NCBI RefSeq assembly: GCF_016741815.1
Contig: NZ_JAERRJ010000010.1
Span: 186,001 to 250,000, forward strand
DNA from: Nocardia acididurans
GTDB taxonomy: Bacteria > Actinomycetota > Actinomycetes > Mycobacteriales > Mycobacteriaceae
Reading direction: 5' to 3'
Length of the DNA: 64,000 nucleotides
Under the pieces are notes generated by a model. It made no database searches, was not told where the DNA came from, and saw only the letters and a program-made list of their open reading frames with translations. Both the position numbers and the translations under genes were made by a program. Below, piece after piece: positions 8,562 through 16,980 of the stretch (positions within the stretch are counted from its first letter, which is position 1; each line of letters begins with the position of its first letter).

Positions 8562-9146
8562 TCAGCGGATCCGGGTGCCCAGCAGATGCCGCACGCCGCT
8601 CACGAACAGCTGCAGGCCGAAGTCGAAGCGCTGGGTGGCGTCGACGGTGTCGTAGAGCGGTGAATCCGCTTCGGCCAGCGCGCCGGCCGAGTCCATCTGC
8701 ATGCGGGACTGTTCGTCCACGGTCTGGCCGAGGACGTAGTAGAGCAGGGTGAAGGCCGCCAGATCGGCTTCCTCCCGGACCATTCCGGCGCGGATGGCGG
8801 CGCTGGCGAGCCGTTCGCGGCCCTTCGAGGTGGTCAGCCGGGAGGCGTAGGTGGCCGAGACCAGCTCCGCGCCGTCCCGGTAGGCGAGCAGGCAGCCGCG
8901 CAGCCGGTGCGCCAATTCGGTGATCTGCCTGGACCATTCGGTGGCGTCGATGGGGTCTTCCATCGGGGCCAGGATGCGGTCGGCCACCGCGCCCAGCAGG
9001 GCCTGCTTGTTGGGGAAGTGCCAGTACAGCGCACCGGGCTGCACGTGCAGGGAGGTGGCGAGCCGCCGCATGGTCAGATCGGCGAGGCCGTACTGATCGA
9101 GGATGGCGATGGCTCCGTCGACGACGTCCGTGCGGTGCAGTTGCAC
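8562..9146 (-). CDS. bioQ: TetR-family repressor of biotin genes (BioQ-like)
   Basis: 194 aa, typical TetR size. The N-terminal helix-turn-helix is clear: VVDGAIAILDQYGLADLTMRRLATSL followed by HVQPGALYWHFPNKQALL. The C-terminal part is an all-helical ligand/dimer domain. It is divergent from bioB, and one of three identical TGAAC-N3-GTTCA operators lies in the shared promoter region. BioQ of corynebacteria and mycobacteria is a TetR repressor acting on such sites, so the call rests on context as much as sequence. The GTG at 9146 fits the TetR N-terminus; upstream in-frame codons would run into the operator. A TAGGCT box (9187-9192 complement) may be its -10. Confidence 0.85.
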   Translation of the reverse strand: MQLHRTDVVDGAIAILDQYGLADLTMRRLATSLHVQPGALYWHFPNKQALLGAVADRILAPMEDPIDATEWSRQITELAHRLRGCLLAYRDGAELVSATYASRLTTSKGRERLASAAIRAGMVREEADLAAFTLLYYVLGQTVDEQSRMQMDSAGALAEADSPLYDTVDATQRFDFGLQLFVSGVRHLLGTRIR

Positions 9147-9195
9147 TGGAAAACCCGACCCTTCGTGTTCTGGCTCACTTGCTGCTAGCCTACCC

Positions 9196-9208
9196 TGAAC
9201 ACCGTTCA
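9196..9208. promoter_or_regulatory. BioQ-type operator in the bioQ/bioB divergent promoter
   Basis: TGAACACCGTTCA, the third copy of the palindromic core. It lies 49 bp from the bioQ start and 42 bp from the bioB start and abuts the likely bioQ -10 box, suggesting joint repression of bioB and autoregulation of bioQ. Confidence 0.8.
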
Positions 9209-9250
9209 AGTTGGTCGGCCACATCGGCCGCACGAAGGGATTTCAGCCCC

Positions 9251-10288
9251 ATGACCCAGGCAACCGTCTCGACCGACGCCGATCTCACGGCCGGCGACGA
9301 CATTCTCGCGATCGCCCGTGAACAGGTGCTCGAGCGTGGCATCGGGCTGACCCAGGAACAGACTCTCGCGGTGCTGCGGACCGGCGACGACCGCCTCGAG
9401 GAACTGCTCGGCCTCGCCCACGACGTGCGCATGAAGTGGTGCGGTCCCGAGGTCGAGGTCGAGGGCATCATCTCGCTCAAGACCGGCGGCTGCCCCGAGG
9501 ACTGCCACTTCTGTTCGCAGTCCGGGCTTTTCCAGTCGCCCGTGCGCGCCGCCTGGCTCGACATCCCGTCCCTGGTCGAGGCCGCCAAGCAGACCGCCAA
9601 GACCGGTGCGACCGAATTCTGCATCGTCGCCGCCGTGCGCGGCCCGGACGCCCGCCTGATGGCGCAGGTCGCCGCCGGTGTGGAGGCCATCCGCAACGAG
9701 GTCGACATCCAGGTCGCCTGCTCGCTCGGCATGCTCAACCAGGAGCAGGTCGACCAGCTCGCCGCCATGGGCGTGCACCGCTACAACCACAACCTCGAGA
9801 CCGCCCGCTCGCACTTTCCGAAGGTGGTCACCACCCACACCTACGACGAGCGCTGGGACACCCTGCGCATGGTCCGCGAAGCGGGCATGGAGGTGTGCTC
9901 CGGCGGCATCCTCGGCATGGGCGAATCCCTCGAGCAGCGCGCCGAATTCGCCGCCCAGCTGGCCGAATTGGAGCCCGACGAGGTTCCGCTGAACTTCCTC
10001 AACCCGCGGCCGGGCACCCCCTTCGGCGACCTCGAGGTCCTCCCCGCGTCCGACGCCCTGCGCGCCGTCGCCGCCTTCCGTCTCGCCCTGCCGCGCACCA
10101 TCCTGCGCTTCGCCGGCGGCCGCGAGATCACCCTCGGGGACCTCGGCGCCAAGCAGGGCATCCTCGGCGGCATCAACGCCGTCATCGTCGGCAACTACCT
10201 CACCACCCTGGGCCGCCCCGCCGAAGCCGACCTCGACCTCCTGGGCGAGCTCAAGATGCCCATCAAGGCGCTCAACGAAACCCTGTGA
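9251..10288 (+). CDS. bioB: Biotin synthase (radical SAM)
   Basis: Inserts sulfur into dethiobiotin to make biotin, using radical SAM chemistry and two Fe-S clusters. 345 aa, normal length. The radical-SAM CX3CX2C motif is CPEDCHFC at residues 81-88; YNHNLETARSHF, EVCSGGILGMGES and LNFLNPRPGTPF follow, all typical of BioB. The ATG at 9251 matches the family N-terminus; an upstream in-frame extension overlaps the operator and is rejected. The gene is followed 17 nt later by bsaP, which encodes the actinobacterial auxiliary protein for this enzyme. Confidence 0.97.
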   Translation: MTQATVSTDADLTAGDDILAIAREQVLERGIGLTQEQTLAVLRTGDDRLEELLGLAHDVRMKWCGPEVEVEGIISLKTGGCPEDCHFCSQSGLFQSPVRAAWLDIPSLVEAAKQTAKTGATEFCIVAAVRGPDARLMAQVAAGVEAIRNEVDIQVACSLGMLNQEQVDQLAAMGVHRYNHNLETARSHFPKVVTTHTYDERWDTLRMVREAGMEVCSGGILGMGESLEQRAEFAAQLAELEPDEVPLNFLNPRPGTPFGDLEVLPASDALRAVAAFRLALPRTILRFAGGREITLGDLGAKQGILGGINAVIVGNYLTTLGRPAEADLDLLGELKMPIKALNETL

Positions 10289-10305
10289 TCGGTACTGTGT
10301 CTCAT

Positions 10306-10533
10306 ATGGACGAGCGGTTCGACATGAGCGAGCGCTACAACCCGTTCACGGGGAAGCGGATCGTCGCGGGGCTGGAGGACACCGTTCCCGCCGCCGCTGC
10401 CCTGGGGTTGGAGCCGCCGCGGTTCTGTGAGCAGTGCGGCCGTCGCATGATCGTGCAGGTGAGCCCGGACGGGTGGTGGGCCAAGTGCTCGCGGCACGGT
10501 GAGCTCGACTCGAAGATGCTGGAACACCGCTAG
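10306..10533 (+). CDS. bsaP: Biotin synthase auxiliary protein
   Basis: 75 aa. Small cysteine-containing protein with FCEQCGRRM, a following WWAKCSRHG, and the conserved YNPFTGK opening, as in the BsaP family encoded beside bioB in mycobacteria and relatives. BsaP is reported to support BioB activity by helping its auxiliary Fe-S cluster; here the role is inferred from family and position. Three cysteines are visible. The ATG is preceded by TACTGT exactly 7 nt away with no ribosome site, so it may also have its own leaderless promoter. The stop codon shares one base with the next gene. Confidence 0.85.
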   Translation: MDERFDMSERYNPFTGKRIVAGLEDTVPAAAALGLEPPRFCEQCGRRMIVQVSPDGWWAKCSRHGELDSKMLEHR

Positions 10534-11255
10534 TGGCAACAGCATCCGTCGCCGAACCGGGTGGGTTCGCCGAGGTCGTCGCCCGTGAGCTGCGGGCGGC
10601 GGCCGTGGTGTTCGCCGCTGTCGGATTCGTGAGCGCGCTCGTCGGCGTGGTGTGGGCCTTCCTCGCGCCGGTCGAGCGACTGCTCGTGGTCGATCCCGAG
10701 CGGGGTACGGCGCTGACGGGGGAGAGCGCGCATCGTTTCGACGCCGCAGCCGTTTTCGTCCTCCTCGGCGTGGTGACGGCCGTGCTGACCACGGCCGCGG
10801 CCTGGCGCTGGAAGCGGGCGCGCGGGCCGATCATGCTGCTGGCGGTGCTGCTGGGTTCATTGGTCGGCGCATTCCTGATGCGGGCGGTCGGTGAAGCGGT
10901 CGCCGAGCAGTTGCACCCCCGGCCGGTCACCCCGGCCGTGCACAGCATCATCGAGTTCGCGCCGACGGTGGAGGGCTGGCCGTTCCTGATCGCACAGCCT
11001 CTGGTGGCCGTGCTGGTCGTACTGTTCCTGGCCGCCCTCAGCACCTCCGACGATCTCGGCACCGGCGAGTATCTGCCCTTCGGCCGCCTGCGCCCGGAGC
11101 CGGTGGTCTACGCGCCCCCGCAGTTCGGATCCGATATCCGCTTCGGCCCGTACTACGGTCCGGGCGCGAACGGGGGAGTGCCGCAGCAGGCCGGTCCTCG
11201 GGAACCGGTGGTGCCCTTCGACAGTCCCGTGCCGGAGCAGGACAACTCACGCTGA
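10533..11255 (+). CDS. DUF2567 membrane protein
   Basis: 240 aa with four hydrophobic segments (approximately residues 22-45, 70-88, 96-118 and 148-170) and a hydrophilic, proline-rich C-terminal tail. It matches the DUF2567 family found after bioB and bsaP in mycobacteria (Rv1591-like position). The function is unknown. The GTG start overlaps the bsaP stop by one base, so it is very probably co-translated with bsaP. Its constant linkage to bioB suggests a role around biotin or dethiobiotin, but this is inference. Confidence 0.85.
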   Translation: MATASVAEPGGFAEVVARELRAAAVVFAAVGFVSALVGVVWAFLAPVERLLVVDPERGTALTGESAHRFDAAAVFVLLGVVTAVLTTAAAWRWKRARGPIMLLAVLLGSLVGAFLMRAVGEAVAEQLHPRPVTPAVHSIIEFAPTVEGWPFLIAQPLVAVLVVLFLAALSTSDDLGTGEYLPFGRLRPEPVVYAPPQFGSDIRFGPYYGPGANGGVPQQAGPREPVVPFDSPVPEQDNSR

Positions 11256-11410
11256 GCGGTCGTGTGGCGGGGCCGGAATACGCGCCGCCACCTGTGTGTT
11301 CGGTGAGGTGGCGCGGTCGGCGTGGCGCGCGGAAAATCGGTGGAAACCGGGCAGCCGCAGCGCGTACCGTGGCGCGTCGGGGATACCGAAACCACGCAGG
11401 GGGACCACCC

Positions 11411-11602
11411 ATGAAAACCGCAGCACGGGGCGACCGCGTCCCGGCCGCCGCCGCGGACGCTGCGGCCACCACGGCCGAGCGTCCGGGCCTCACCGCCTGG
11501 CGGCAACGCCATGAACTACGCCGATCCAATGCGGCACAACCGATTCCGAGCGCGCGTGGCTATCGCCGCGCCACCAAACACCGCAAGCGCGACCAGGACT
11601 GA
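11411..11602 (+). CDS. Small basic protein, 63 aa
   Basis: Begins MKTAARGDRVPAAAAD and ends in a basic tail (RRATKHRKRDQD). A GGGGGA purine run lies about 7 nt before the ATG, which supports translation. There is no membrane segment. The alanine/arginine-rich composition could suggest nucleic-acid binding, but I do not recognise it and it could be a chance ORF. It stands alone between the DUF2567 gene and the opposite-strand DUF5988 gene. Confidence 0.5.
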   Translation: MKTAARGDRVPAAAADAAATTAERPGLTAWRQRHELRRSNAAQPIPSARGYRRATKHRKRDQD

Positions 11603-11617
11603 CCGACGAAGGCGCGG

Positions 11618-11818
11618 CTATTCCGCCACTCTGGTCCGGCCGGACCATTCGTAGATGCGGAGCGGTCCGTCGGGTGTGTCTTCCTCCCGTGCGGTGGCTT
11701 CGAAATGCTCGTAGCCGTTGCGATGGGAGATCTTGATCTCTGGTCCGGTGATCGGGACGATGCGTTCGGGCAGATCGTTCGGTCCGCCCACCAGAATTGC
11801 CTTGGCTTCGAGTGCCAT
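11618..11818 (-). CDS. DUF5988 family small protein
   Basis: 66 aa. The sequence (GGPNDLPERIVPI, then HRNGYEHFEATAREEDTPDGPLRIYEWSGRT) matches the short DUF5988 family of actinobacteria, whose function is unknown. It looks like a small beta-rich soluble domain. GGGGAC immediately upstream of the ATG may serve as a ribosome site. It lies downstream of, and on the same strand as, the NrtR gene with a 42-bp gap, so the two could share a transcript. Confidence 0.75.
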   Translation of the reverse strand: MALEAKAILVGGPNDLPERIVPITGPEIKISHRNGYEHFEATAREEDTPDGPLRIYEWSGRTRVAE

Positions 11819-11860
11819 GTCCCCGAGTATCCGCCGCGAATTCGCTTCCCGGCGTGGGAA

Positions 11861-12682
11861 TCAGGTGGGAGGGCGCAGAGCCGCGAACTCGTCGGTGACG
11901 CGGATCTCGGAGTCGGTGAAGCGGTAGACGGCGGCGGGCCGCCCGCCCGCGCGGCCGGGGGAGGCGGTGGCCCCGGTCGGCGTGATCACCTTGCGGCGCG
12001 ACAGAACTCGCTGCAGGTTCGTGGTGTCCACATCGTAACCCAGTGCGGCGCAATAGATTTCCCGCAGCGTCGACATGGTGAAGCGGTCCGGGGCCAGGGC
12101 GAACGCGATATTGGTGTAGGAGAGTTTGGCGGCCAGCCGGGTGCGTGCGTGCTCGACGATCCCGCCGTGGTCGAACGACATGTGCGGCAACGCGGAGACC
12201 GGATGCCACCGGGTGTCCGGCGGCAGTTCGGGTTCCGCCGTGAGCGGCACCAGGCCCAGATACGCCGAGGCGATCCGGCGCGGCGGATCGGGCAGTCGAT
12301 GCGGGTCGCTGAACACCGAAAGCTGTTCCAGGTGCGTCAATTCGCGCACATCCACCTTCTCCGCGAGCTGCCGTGCCGCGGAGGTGTCGAGGTCCTCGTC
12401 GTCGCGCAGCCGCCCGCCCGGCAGCGACCAGGTGCCGATGGCGGGTTCGAGCGCGCGCTCCCACAGCAGCACCGCCAGTTCGGTGCGTTCCCCCGGCGGG
12501 CAACGCCAACCAAGACCATCGCGTCTGGCGGCCGCATTTTTCTGCGCTGAACCGGGATTCGCATGCCGTGTACCACTGTCCGAGGGGGTGGAAACGCTCT
12601 CACCTGCGGTGTAGGTGTCCGGGAAGCGACGAACCTGGAACACCGCGGTGAGCGTTTCGTGGATGGTGCTACTATGGGCCAC
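11861..12682 (-). CDS. nrtR: NrtR-type Nudix regulator of NAD synthesis
   Basis: 273 aa. N-terminal Nudix-like domain (LAVLLWERALEP...GTWSLPGGRLRDDEDLDTSAARQL) followed by a C-terminal winged helix (SYTNIAFALAP, STLREIYCAALGY, NLQRVLSRRKVI). NrtR proteins sense ADP-ribose or related NAD metabolites and repress NAD genes. It is divergent from nadA. The GTG at 12682 is chosen because a TAGGAT box lies 7 nt upstream on the minus strand (leaderless) and the conserved N-terminus begins there. A loop of about 45 residues (residues about 22-65) between the first strand and the Nudix core looks like an insertion compared with the family. Confidence 0.87.
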   Translation of the reverse strand: MAHSSTIHETLTAVFQVRRFPDTYTAGESVSTPSDSGTRHANPGSAQKNAAARRDGLGWRCPPGERTELAVLLWERALEPAIGTWSLPGGRLRDDEDLDTSAARQLAEKVDVRELTHLEQLSVFSDPHRLPDPPRRIASAYLGLVPLTAEPELPPDTRWHPVSALPHMSFDHGGIVEHARTRLAAKLSYTNIAFALAPDRFTMSTLREIYCAALGYDVDTTNLQRVLSRRKVITPTGATASPGRAGGRPAAVYRFTDSEIRVTDEFAALRPPT

Positions 12683-12705
12683 GTTTTCGATCCTAAGTCG
12701 AAAAC
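12683..12705. promoter_or_regulatory. Palindrome, candidate NrtR operator
   Basis: Perfect 8-bp arms GTTTTCGA and TCGAAAAC separated by 7 bp, immediately before the nrtR start. It contains the TAGGAT -10 box of nrtR on the minus strand and lies 55 bp upstream of nadA. Occupation would block nrtR itself and probably nadA. That NrtR binds it is inference from position. Confidence 0.7.
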
Positions 12706-12760
12706 CGGTTGGATGCGAATCGGCGATGTTGCCGGACCGCATGAGAGAAGGAGCCATGAC

Positions 12761-13822
12761 ATGGCTGCACTAGGTGCGACGATGACCCTGGCCGAACAGG
12801 TCACCGACGGGCCGTCGGGTTACACGGGTATCGAGGCCACCCCCGACTGGGCGGCCGAGATCAAGCGACTGGCGCGCGAGCGCAATGCCACCATCCTGGC
12901 GCACAACTACCAGCTGCCGGAGATCCAGGACATCGCCGACCACGTGGGCGACTCCCTGGCCCTGTCCCGGATCGCCGCCGAGGCGCCCGAGGACACCATC
13001 GTCTTCTGCGGCGTGCACTTCATGGCCGAGACCGCCAAGATCCTCAGCCCCGAGAAGACGGTCCTGATCCCCGATCAGCGCGCCGGCTGCTCACTGGCGG
13101 ACTCCATCACCGCCGAGGAACTTCAGGCGTGGAAGGACGAACACCCGGGCGCGCTCGTGGTGTCCTACGTGAACACCACCGCCGCGGTGAAGGCCCTCAC
13201 CGACATCTGCTGCACCTCCTCGAACGCCGTCGACGTGGTCGCCTCCATCGACCCCGGCCGCGAGGTGCTGTTCCTGCCGGACCAGTTCCTGGGTGCGCAC
13301 GTCAAGCGCGTCGCCGGCCGCGAGAACATGCACATCTGGATGGGCGAATGCCACGTGCACGCCGGCATCAACGGCGACGAGCTCAACGAGCAGGCCCGCA
13401 CGCACCCCGATGCCGAACTGTTCGTGCACCCCGAATGCGGCTGCGCCACCTCGGCGCTCTACCTCGCGGGCGCGGGCGAGTTCCCGGCCGACCGGGTGCA
13501 CATCCTGTCCACCGGCGGCATGATCGACGCCGCCAAGGCCGCCGCGGCGCGAAGCGTCACAAAGGGCGCAGCCAAGGAGGTCCTGGTCGCCACCGAGGTC
13601 GGCATGCTGCACCAGCTGCGGAAAGCGGCCCCCGGCATCGACTTCCAGGCCGTCAACGACCGCGCCTCCTGCAAGTACATGAAGATGATCACCCCCGCCG
13701 CCCTGCTCCGCTGCCTGGTGGAGAACCGCGACGAGGTGCACGTCGACCTGGAAACCGCGGCCCTGGCCCGCAATTCGGTCCAGCGCATGATCGAGATCGG
13801 CAACCCGGGCGGCGGGGAGTAG
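12761..13822 (+). CDS. nadA: Quinolinate synthase
   Basis: Condenses iminoaspartate with dihydroxyacetone phosphate to quinolinate using a [4Fe-4S] cluster. 353 aa. Visible: ILAHNYQLPEIQDIADHVGDSL, FCGVHFMAETAKIL, DQRAGCSLAD, YVNTTAAVKA, IWMGECHVHAG, and HPECGC, which hold the substrate contacts and three cluster cysteines. The ATG at 12761 has AGAAGGAG 8 nt upstream; the long in-frame extension upstream crosses the nrtR promoter and is not used. It is first in the nad genes but separated from nadB by an opposite-strand cold-shock gene. Confidence 0.96.
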   Translation: MAALGATMTLAEQVTDGPSGYTGIEATPDWAAEIKRLARERNATILAHNYQLPEIQDIADHVGDSLALSRIAAEAPEDTIVFCGVHFMAETAKILSPEKTVLIPDQRAGCSLADSITAEELQAWKDEHPGALVVSYVNTTAAVKALTDICCTSSNAVDVVASIDPGREVLFLPDQFLGAHVKRVAGRENMHIWMGECHVHAGINGDELNEQARTHPDAELFVHPECGCATSALYLAGAGEFPADRVHILSTGGMIDAAKAAAARSVTKGAAKEVLVATEVGMLHQLRKAAPGIDFQAVNDRASCKYMKMITPAALLRCLVENRDEVHVDLETAALARNSVQRMIEIGNPGGGE

Positions 13823-13853
13823 GGCGGTGCCCGCCCCTACCGGGGCACGGGTG

Positions 13854-14072
13854 TCAGTCCTTGCGCACCCGGGTTGCCCGGTACCGGAAGCTGTCCTGCC
13901 GGGCGGCTTCGTATTCGAAGGTGACGCGATCACCGGCCTCCAGCATCCGGAAGCCGGTGCCTTCGATGGCGCTGAAATGCACCCACGCGTCCTGGCCGGG
14001 CGGCAGCTCCGGGGAGGCGATAGCCCCCCAGCCCTTCTCGGCCTTGAAAAACTTCACGATTCCAGTAGCCAT
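13854..14072 (-). CDS. Cold-shock domain protein
   Basis: 72 aa, a single CSD: it begins MATGIVKFFKAEKGWGAI (RNP1-like), then AWVHFSAIEGTGFRMLEAGDRVTFEYE (RNP2-like region). The second RNP motif is VHFSAI rather than the usual VFVHxS, so it is a divergent member. These proteins bind single-stranded RNA or DNA and act as RNA chaperones. It lies between nadA and nadB on the opposite strand and converges on nadA with a 31-bp gap. The start codon is unambiguous. Confidence 0.85.
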   Translation of the reverse strand: MATGIVKFFKAEKGWGAIASPELPPGQDAWVHFSAIEGTGFRMLEAGDRVTFEYEAARQDSFRYRATRVRKD

Positions 14073-14341
14073 GACTCGATCATGGCCTCCGGCGCGCACG
14101 CGCCCGGGAGAAGGTGGCCGACGATGACAACCGTGTCGATCGATGGGGCGGCCGTTGCTTCCCCGATCGTGGTGGGCGGCGAACGGGGCGGCCCAGCGGC
14201 TGCTCGCGCTGCGGCCGTACGGTCCGTCCCTACGACCGGGATCGATTGCGGTGCCCGCGCCGGCGTAGCTGCGAGATATGTTGCGCCGGGCCGAATGTCG
14301 ACGCGCGGCGTCGTGCTTCGTGACAGGGAGGGAGTACACCT

Positions 14342-15964
14342 GTGAGTATCACGGTGGAATGGGAGGCTGAGGCCGACCTGATCGTGGTCGGTGGTGGCGT
14401 CGCCGGTCTTACGGCCGCGCGCACGGCCTCACTGCGGGGGCTGCGGGTGCTCACGCTCAGCAAGGGCGGCCCTACCGACACGTCGACACAGTATGCGCAG
14501 GGTGGGATCGCTGTGGTTGCGCCGCATGGGGATTCGGTGGAATCGCATGTGCAGGACACCGTGATCGCGGGGGCCGGGCTGTGTGATCCGGAGGCGGTGC
14601 GGTCGATCGTCGAGGGGGGCGTGGACGCGGTCGCCGCGTTGACCGATCTCGGGGCGGTGTTCGATCACGGGCGGGACGGGGAGGTTTCGCGCACCCGCGA
14701 GGGCGGGCACAGTACGCGGCGGATCATTCACGCCGGTGGGGACGCCACCGGGGCGGAAGTGCAGCGGGCGTTGAACGCGGCCGGATTGCCGGTGATCTTC
14801 GGGGCGGCTGTCGTCGATATCGTCACCGGGCCGGAGGGCGTGCGCGGGGTGATCGCGGTGTCCGACAAGGGATTCGGGGTGGTGCACGCACCCGCCGTGC
14901 TGCTCGCCACGGGTGGGCTGGGGCAGTTGTACGCGTGCAGCACCAATCCGGCGGGCGCGACCGCCGACGGGGTCGCGCTGGCGCTGCGGGCCGGGGCTGT
15001 CGTCGCGGATCTGGAGTTCGTGCAGTTCCATCCGACGGTGCTGTTCTCGCCCGGCGGGGTGGGGCGGCGGCCGCTGATCAGCGAGGCCGTGCGCGGTGAG
15101 GGCGCGGTTCTGGTTGATTCCCAGGGGAATTCGGTGACCGCGGGGGTGCACGAGCGGGGAGATCTCGCGCCGCGCGATATCGTCTCGCGTGCCATCCACG
15201 CGCGGATGCAGCAGTTGGGCGCCGATCACGTCTACCTCGACGCCCGCGCGATCGACGGGTTCGCGCAACGGTTCCCGACCATCACCGCCTCGTGCCGGGC
15301 GGCGGGCATCGATCCGACCGGCGACCTCATCCCGGTCGCGCCCGCCGCGCACTATCAGTGCGGCGGCGTCGTCACCGATACCCACGGGCGCACAACGGTT
15401 CCCGGTCTCTACGCCGCCGGTGAGGTGGCGCGCACCGGATTGCACGGCGCGAACCGCCTCGCCTCCAACAGCCTGCTGGAAGGTCTCGTCGTAGGCGGCC
15501 GGGCCGGTGTGGCCGCGAGCGAACGGAGCGGCGCGCAGGCCGGGGTCACCGATATCGGCCCGGTGCACCTACCCCGCGCCGACCGGAAACTCCTGCAGGA
15601 GTTGATGACCGCCCGCGCCTCGGTGGTCCGCGACGGCGACGGCCTGCGCGCCGCGATCCTGCGGGTGATGGGCCTGCTCGCCGATCCGGGCGTGGACGCC
15701 GCACCGCAGGAGAATCCGGCCGCCGTCATCAGCCGGCTCGAGGACTCCGCCCTCACCCTCACCGCCCGCGCCCTGCTGCTGGCCGCCGCCGCCCGCACGG
15801 AAAGCCGTGGCTGCCACACCCGTTCGGACCATCCCGAGCCGCGCGAGGAACAGCGCCGCAGCATCACGGTGCGCCTGGGCTCGGACGGCCGTCCCAAACT
15901 GATCACCGACGGCTCGGAGCCGACCGCGCCGTGGATCCGCACCCCCCTGCGGCCCGCGTCGTGA
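14342..15964 (+). CDS. nadB: L-aspartate oxidase
   Basis: FAD enzyme that oxidises L-aspartate to iminoaspartate for NadA. 540 aa. N-terminal FAD-binding GGGVAGLTAARTASLRG, substrate-loop motifs STQYAQGGIAV and GGHSTRRIIHAGGDATG, and C-terminal AAGEVARTGLHGANRLASNSLLEG are all diagnostic. The C-terminal helical domain ends with ESRGCHTRSDHPEP. The GTG start follows a strong GGGAGGGAG about 8 nt upstream. It needs a promoter of its own in the 269-bp gap downstream of the cold-shock gene. nadC follows after 112 nt. Confidence 0.95.
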   Translation: MSITVEWEAEADLIVVGGGVAGLTAARTASLRGLRVLTLSKGGPTDTSTQYAQGGIAVVAPHGDSVESHVQDTVIAGAGLCDPEAVRSIVEGGVDAVAALTDLGAVFDHGRDGEVSRTREGGHSTRRIIHAGGDATGAEVQRALNAAGLPVIFGAAVVDIVTGPEGVRGVIAVSDKGFGVVHAPAVLLATGGLGQLYACSTNPAGATADGVALALRAGAVVADLEFVQFHPTVLFSPGGVGRRPLISEAVRGEGAVLVDSQGNSVTAGVHERGDLAPRDIVSRAIHARMQQLGADHVYLDARAIDGFAQRFPTITASCRAAGIDPTGDLIPVAPAAHYQCGGVVTDTHGRTTVPGLYAAGEVARTGLHGANRLASNSLLEGLVVGGRAGVAASERSGAQAGVTDIGPVHLPRADRKLLQELMTARASVVRDGDGLRAAILRVMGLLADPGVDAAPQENPAAVISRLEDSALTLTARALLLAAAARTESRGCHTRSDHPEPREEQRRSITVRLGSDGRPKLITDGSEPTAPWIRTPLRPAS

Positions 15965-16076
15965 CCGCCCGTCCTGCCGCGATCGGGGTCCTGTATCGCA
16001 TTCGGCTCGACCGGGATTCGGCGCGCCCCGCACGTTCCGCCTACGCCACCACCGTCATCCGAGAAGGAGACTAGCC

Positions 16077-16937
16077 ATGCCCCTCGATTCCGGCCTCGAT
16101 CGTGACGAGGTGCTGGCCCTCATTCGCACCGCCCTCGAGGAGGATCTGCGGTACGGACCCGATATCACCACGCTCGCAACGGTTCCCGCCGACGCGACCG
16201 CCAAGGCGGCCATGGCGTCGCGGCAGCCGGGCACACTGGCCGGGCTGGATGTGGGGCTGCTGGTGCTGGACGAGGTGATCGGCGCGGGCAATTACGAAGT
16301 GACCGAGCGGGTTGCCGACGGCACCCGATTGCAGCCGGGGGATACGGTGCTGCGGGTGGTCGCGCCCACGCGGGGGCTGCTCACCGCCGAGCGCACCATG
16401 CTGAACCTGGTGTGCCATCTGTCCGGAATCGCCACGGCCACGTCGGCGTGGGTGGATGCGGTGGAGGGCACGGACTGCCGAATTCGGGACAGCCGCAAGA
16501 CCCTGCCGGGGCTGCGGGCGCTGCAGAAGTACGCCGTGCGGGTCGGCGGCGGCGTGAATCACCGGATGGGACTGGGTGATGCTGCGCTGATCAAGGACAA
16601 CCATGTGGTGGCCGCGGGTTCGGTGGTGGCCGCGCTGCGGGCGGTGCGCGCGCTGAATCCGGAGATCGAATGCGAGGTCGAGGTGGACAGCCTCGAGCAG
16701 CTCGACGCGGTGCTTGCCGAGGATGTGCAGCTGGTATTGCTCGACAATTTCCCGCTGTGGATGACGCAGGCCGCCGTGCAGCGCCGCAATACCCGCTCGC
16801 CGGGGACGAAACTCGAATCCTCGGGCGGTCTTTCGCTGGATATGGCGGCCGACTATGCCCGCACCGGCGTCGAGTACCTGGCCGTGGGTGCGCTCACCCA
16901 TTCGGTGCGGGTGCTCGATCTCGGCCTGGATATGTAG
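16077..16937 (+). CDS. nadC: Nicotinate-nucleotide pyrophosphorylase (quinolinate phosphoribosyltransferase)
   Basis: Makes nicotinate mononucleotide from quinolinate and PRPP with loss of CO2. 286 aa. Motifs: EEDLRYGPDITTLATV near the N-terminus, AERTMLNLVCHLSGIATAT, RDSRKTLPGLRALQKYAVRVGGGVNHRMGL (PRPP/quinolinate site), and LLDNFPL. GAAGGAG 8 nt upstream supports the ATG. Together with nadA and nadB it gives the aspartate route to NAD; the order is the same as in mycobacteria. Confidence 0.95.
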   Translation: MPLDSGLDRDEVLALIRTALEEDLRYGPDITTLATVPADATAKAAMASRQPGTLAGLDVGLLVLDEVIGAGNYEVTERVADGTRLQPGDTVLRVVAPTRGLLTAERTMLNLVCHLSGIATATSAWVDAVEGTDCRIRDSRKTLPGLRALQKYAVRVGGGVNHRMGLGDAALIKDNHVVAAGSVVAALRAVRALNPEIECEVEVDSLEQLDAVLAEDVQLVLLDNFPLWMTQAAVQRRNTRSPGTKLESSGGLSLDMAADYARTGVEYLAVGALTHSVRVLDLGLDM

Positions 16938-16980
16938 ACCACAGCTAGGAATTGCGAATTTTGTCCGATTCCAAGGGAAT

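Noticed and set aside
11264..11291. GTGGCGG/CCGCCAC hairpin after DUF2567
   Set aside because: Only 7-bp arms with a 14-nt loop in very GC-rich DNA; too weak to call a terminator.
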